From contig JAISHM010000001.1 of assembly GCA_031262525.1 (NCBI GenBank), positions 1 to 44,323 on the forward strand: DNA of 44,323 nucleotides, read 5' to 3'. The stretch comes from Rickettsiales bacterium (GTDB lineage Bacteria > Pseudomonadota > Alphaproteobacteria > Rs-D84). A program made the translations under genes and the position numbers. Shown here in pieces: positions 42,348-44,323 of the stretch (within the stretch, counting starts at the first letter, position 1; each line of letters begins with the position of its first letter). Below the pieces are notes generated by a model. The model did not search any database. It was not told where the DNA came from and worked only from the letters and a program-made list of their open reading frames with translations.

Positions 42348-42819
42348 ATGTTATCTGAATAGAGTTTTGACCTGTTATTGCACGACAATCACTGGGGATT
42401 GCGACCGCGCCGCTGGACCGCCCACCAGAATCACGATAACCAACTGAATCGGACCAAGCCTTGACCTTGAAATATTCGCAATCTGATGTTTTTAACCCTG
42501 TAATTGTTAAAATAAATTGTCGCATATCTGCGGGATTTACCGATAATGAATATGTTCCGCCATACGGATTTTTATTAGACAGACTGATTGCCGCAAAAAC
42601 CGTGTCATTATTCAGCCCGGAAAAATCATCATATTCGCCGAAAATCATTCGGACACCTGTTATTATTTGCGAGACATCATCTTGGATTGTTGTTCTTTTT
42701 TGACTGCTCATCGCGGCAGAAATCATTGTGATTGCACCAACCGTTATAACGCCCATAATCGCCAAAACCCCCAGCATTTCAATCATAGAGCGACCTGATT
42801 CTTGTTTATTTAATCTCAT
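42337..42819 (-). CDS. Type IV pilin-like protein (GRSMIEMLGVLAI type)
   Basis: 160 aa. Leader MRLNKQESG, then RSMIEMLGVLAIMGVITVGAI: prepilin cleavage after Gly9, Glu5 in the mature form, hydrophobic helix to about residue 35. The C-terminal domain has two Cys (SDCEYFKVKAW and SDCRAITGQ), spaced like a pilin D-region. It shares the whole N-terminal helix with the 1912-2376 protein, but the rest has diverged. AGGAG precedes the ATG. It is the first gene before rluC, with an 11-nt overlap. Pilus assembly genes would have to be elsewhere. Confidence 0.75.
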   Translation of the reverse strand: MRLNKQESGRSMIEMLGVLAIMGVITVGAITMISAAMSSQKRTTIQDDVSQIITGVRMIFGEYDDFSGLNNDTVFAAISLSNKNPYGGTYSLSVNPADMRQFILTITGLKTSDCEYFKVKAWSDSVGYRDSGGRSSGAVAIPSDCRAITGQNSIQITYGE

Positions 42820-42831
42820 TTTTTCTCCTAT

Positions 42832-42859
42832 TTGATTTTTTCACTATAAATTGTATCAT
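42832..42859 (+). promoter_or_regulatory. Promoter of uvrC, leaderless geometry
   Basis: TTGATT (42832-42837), a 16-bp spacer and TATCAT (42854-42859), with 7 nt (ATCAAAA) to the ATG at 42867. No Shine-Dalgarno sequence. The promoter lies in the 47-bp gap shared with the divergent pilin-like gene. Confidence 0.6.
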
Positions 42860-42866
42860 ATCAAAA

Positions 42867-44270
42867 ATGATTATTCAATTTAACAATTTGATTGAAAAAA
42901 GTCCAAAAATGCCCGGGGTTTATTTAATGTATGATGCGGGCGGGGATTTGTTATATGTGGGCAAAGCAAAAAATATCAGCGCAAGATTAAAACAATACAC
43001 AGATATAAATAAATTGGAATGGCATAAACGGGTAATGCGTTCATTGGTTGCGCGGGTTGAATGGAAAATAACACAAACCGAATCGGACGCGCTGGTTTTG
43101 GAACAAGAACTGATAAAAACCCTGAAACCGAAATATAATATAATGATGACCGACGGGAAAATGTACCCAATGTTGGAATTGACGCGACATGAATACCCGC
43201 GTTTGATGAAGTTTCGCGCGCGGGTTACGAACCGAACGAATGTGTTTGGGCCATATCCATCGGTTGGCGCGTTAAATGATACAATTAAAATTATACAGCG
43301 AGTTTGTCGTATTCGAACATGCACTGATACTTTTTTCAAGAACAGAACGCGACCATGCCTGCTGCACCAGATTGGGCGATGCAGCGCGCCATGTATGAAT
43401 GGTGCGGGATACAGCGACCAGGTAAAAATGGCGCGACAAATTTTAACAGGTGATGCAGGCGTTGTCGCAAAAGAATTGTCAAACGCGATGAACGCGGCAT
43501 CAAAAAAAATGGACTATGAAGCGGCTGCTGTATTTCGGGATAAATTGGCGGCGCTGTCTGCGACATCTGCGCGCGGTCGTTTGCTGGATATTAAACAAAA
43601 TATCGGATTTTATGAAAATTTTGATGCATTGGAAAAATGGACGGGCGCGAAATTTGACCGCGGGGTTGTGTTTGATAATTCGCACTTGTTTGGAAAAAAT
43701 CCGGTGGGGGCAATGATTGTGTTTGGACGCGATGGATTTATAAAAAGTGAATATAAAAAGTTTCGTCTGAATAATAAATCTGCGGCGGGCAATGATATTG
43801 CAATGATGATTGAATTTATAACCCGCGCGCAAAAGTATGCGGGTAATGCGTTGTATATCGTTGATGGCGGACGGGCGCAATGGAACGCGGCGAAACAGGT
43901 CCTGGGGGACACGGCACCAATTTTGGGGGTGACCAAGGGTGATGTCCGCAACGGGGACGAACATTTTATTATGCCGGACGGCACAGAAAATTTTGATTTA
44001 GATAAAAAATCTGACTTGTTTTTATTTTTGCGAAGGGTCAGGGATGAGGCGCATCGTTTTGTTATTACCTTTCACAGGGCGCGACGCGGCGCGGACGCAA
44101 TCACCAGCGCACTGGACGATATTGCGGGGGTTGGGGCGGCGCGCAAACGAGCATTACTCAATCACTTTGGCGGAACACGCGGGGTGGCGGATGCACACGT
44201 TCGTGATTTAATGCGCGTTCCTGGGATTTCTGCATCGGTTGCGGAAAAAATTTATAATCACTTTCATTGA
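42867..44270 (+). CDS. uvrC: Excinuclease ABC subunit C, compact form
   Basis: 467 aa, against roughly 600 for most UvrC proteins. UvrC makes both incisions in nucleotide excision repair. The GIY-YIG domain is intact (PGVYLMYDAGGDLLYVGKAKNI). A four-Cys segment CRIRTCTDTFFKNRTRPCLLHQIGRCSAPC and a UVR motif (MDYEAAAVFRDKLAAL) follow. The RNase H-like nuclease has VFDNSHLFG, IVDGGRAQWNAA and DEAHRFVITFHR, and tandem HhH motifs end the protein. The segment between the UVR motif and the nuclease domain is about 45 residues instead of some 150 or more, which accounts for the size. Both active sites look intact, so it should be functional. Confidence 0.92.
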   Translation: MIIQFNNLIEKSPKMPGVYLMYDAGGDLLYVGKAKNISARLKQYTDINKLEWHKRVMRSLVARVEWKITQTESDALVLEQELIKTLKPKYNIMMTDGKMYPMLELTRHEYPRLMKFRARVTNRTNVFGPYPSVGALNDTIKIIQRVCRIRTCTDTFFKNRTRPCLLHQIGRCSAPCMNGAGYSDQVKMARQILTGDAGVVAKELSNAMNAASKKMDYEAAAVFRDKLAALSATSARGRLLDIKQNIGFYENFDALEKWTGAKFDRGVVFDNSHLFGKNPVGAMIVFGRDGFIKSEYKKFRLNNKSAAGNDIAMMIEFITRAQKYAGNALYIVDGGRAQWNAAKQVLGDTAPILGVTKGDVRNGDEHFIMPDGTENFDLDKKSDLFLFLRRVRDEAHRFVITFHRARRGADAITSALDDIAGVGAARKRALLNHFGGTRGVADAHVRDLMRVPGISASVAEKIYNHFH

Positions 44271-44294
44271 CAGGGCGTAAAAATCCTTTATAAT
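44267..44294 (+). promoter_or_regulatory. Promoter of the next gene beyond the window
   Basis: TTGACA (44267-44272), overlapping the uvrC TGA stop, a 16-bp spacer and TATAAT (44289-44294). AAAAGGATAAACAAT at 44309-44323 is a Shine-Dalgarno site, and the final AT could begin an ATG at 44322. So a gene with a conventional leader starts at the window edge. Confidence 0.65.
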
Positions 44295-44323
44295 CTGGAA
44301 AATGTTATAAAAGGATAAACAAT

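Noticed and set aside
1-44323. Reassigned stop codon (UGA or UAG read as an amino acid)
   Set aside because: Housekeeping genes end at expected lengths with all three stops: TGA for tolB and uvrC, TAG for the DUF218 gene, TAA for many others.

Overview
The window looks like about 44 kb of chromosome from an uncultured, probably host-associated alphaproteobacterium. The basis is the protein set (alpha-type ClpP/ClpX, TolB next to PlsC, FtsE-FtsX followed by a DUF218 protein, FabF-MltG, LepA, a short RbfA), a moderately AT-rich genome with GCG/CGC-rich codons, and pilin-like proteins of the G-R-S-x-I-E-M-L-G type, which I associate with gut alphaproteobacterial lineages. The lineage call is inference. 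The standard bacterial code is used: TAA, TAG and TGA all act as stops (TGA for tolB and uvrC).

Layout. 1-500: a tRNA-Gln(CUG) gene that loses its consensus inside the T loop, followed by palindromic and 105-bp tandem repeats. 499-3936 (minus): dnaX, a pilin-like protein, an OmpA-type lipoprotein and an OmpH/Skp-type chaperone. 3998-6088 (minus): a large cysteine-patterned secreted protein whose paralogue lies at 21422-23905 (plus). 6220-6879: a glutaredoxin and a GIY-YIG protein, then 500 bp of repeats. 7384-13833 (minus): a surface-protein cluster with a beta-barrel, two collagen-like or related exported proteins and a repetitive exported protein. 13997-14830: a DUF3419/BtaA-like SAM enzyme. 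14834-21321 (minus): mltG, fabF, two glycan genes (GT8 and WbsX-like), clpX and clpP. 23964-28526: infA, acpP, a degenerate tyrosine recombinase, an unknown protein, lepA, a possible 39-aa protein and rbfA. 28573-33473: a DedA-like membrane protein, a YadA-type trimeric adhesin with two small envelope proteins, and ftsE-ftsX-DUF218. 33470-35883 (minus): a ribbon-helix-helix regulator heading an operon with two paralogous membrane-anchored proteins of unknown family and a nuclease. 36428-42819 (minus): pilin-like protein, rluC-type gene, asmA-like gene, a c-di-AMP cyclase, tolB and plsC. 42867-44270: a compact uvrC, followed by a promoter for the next gene beyond the window.

How it fits together. 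Most named genes are housekeeping: replication, translation, fatty-acid supply, proteolysis, division and envelope upkeep. Between them lies a large investment in surface proteins: collagen-like fibres, a YadA adhesin, cysteine-rich secreted paralogues, pilin-like proteins and lipoproteins. The most distinctive non-coding signals are (i) several palindromic repeat families, one lying just beyond the 3' ends of minus-strand genes, and (ii) a recurring architecture in which a sigma70-like -10 box sits 7-9 nt before the start codon with no Shine-Dalgarno site, which predicts leaderless mRNAs. The best candidates for undescribed biology are the RHH-led operon with the paralogous membrane proteins, the paired cysteine-patterned secreted proteins, the 3'-end palindromic elements, and c-di-AMP synthesis in an apparent alphaproteobacterium.
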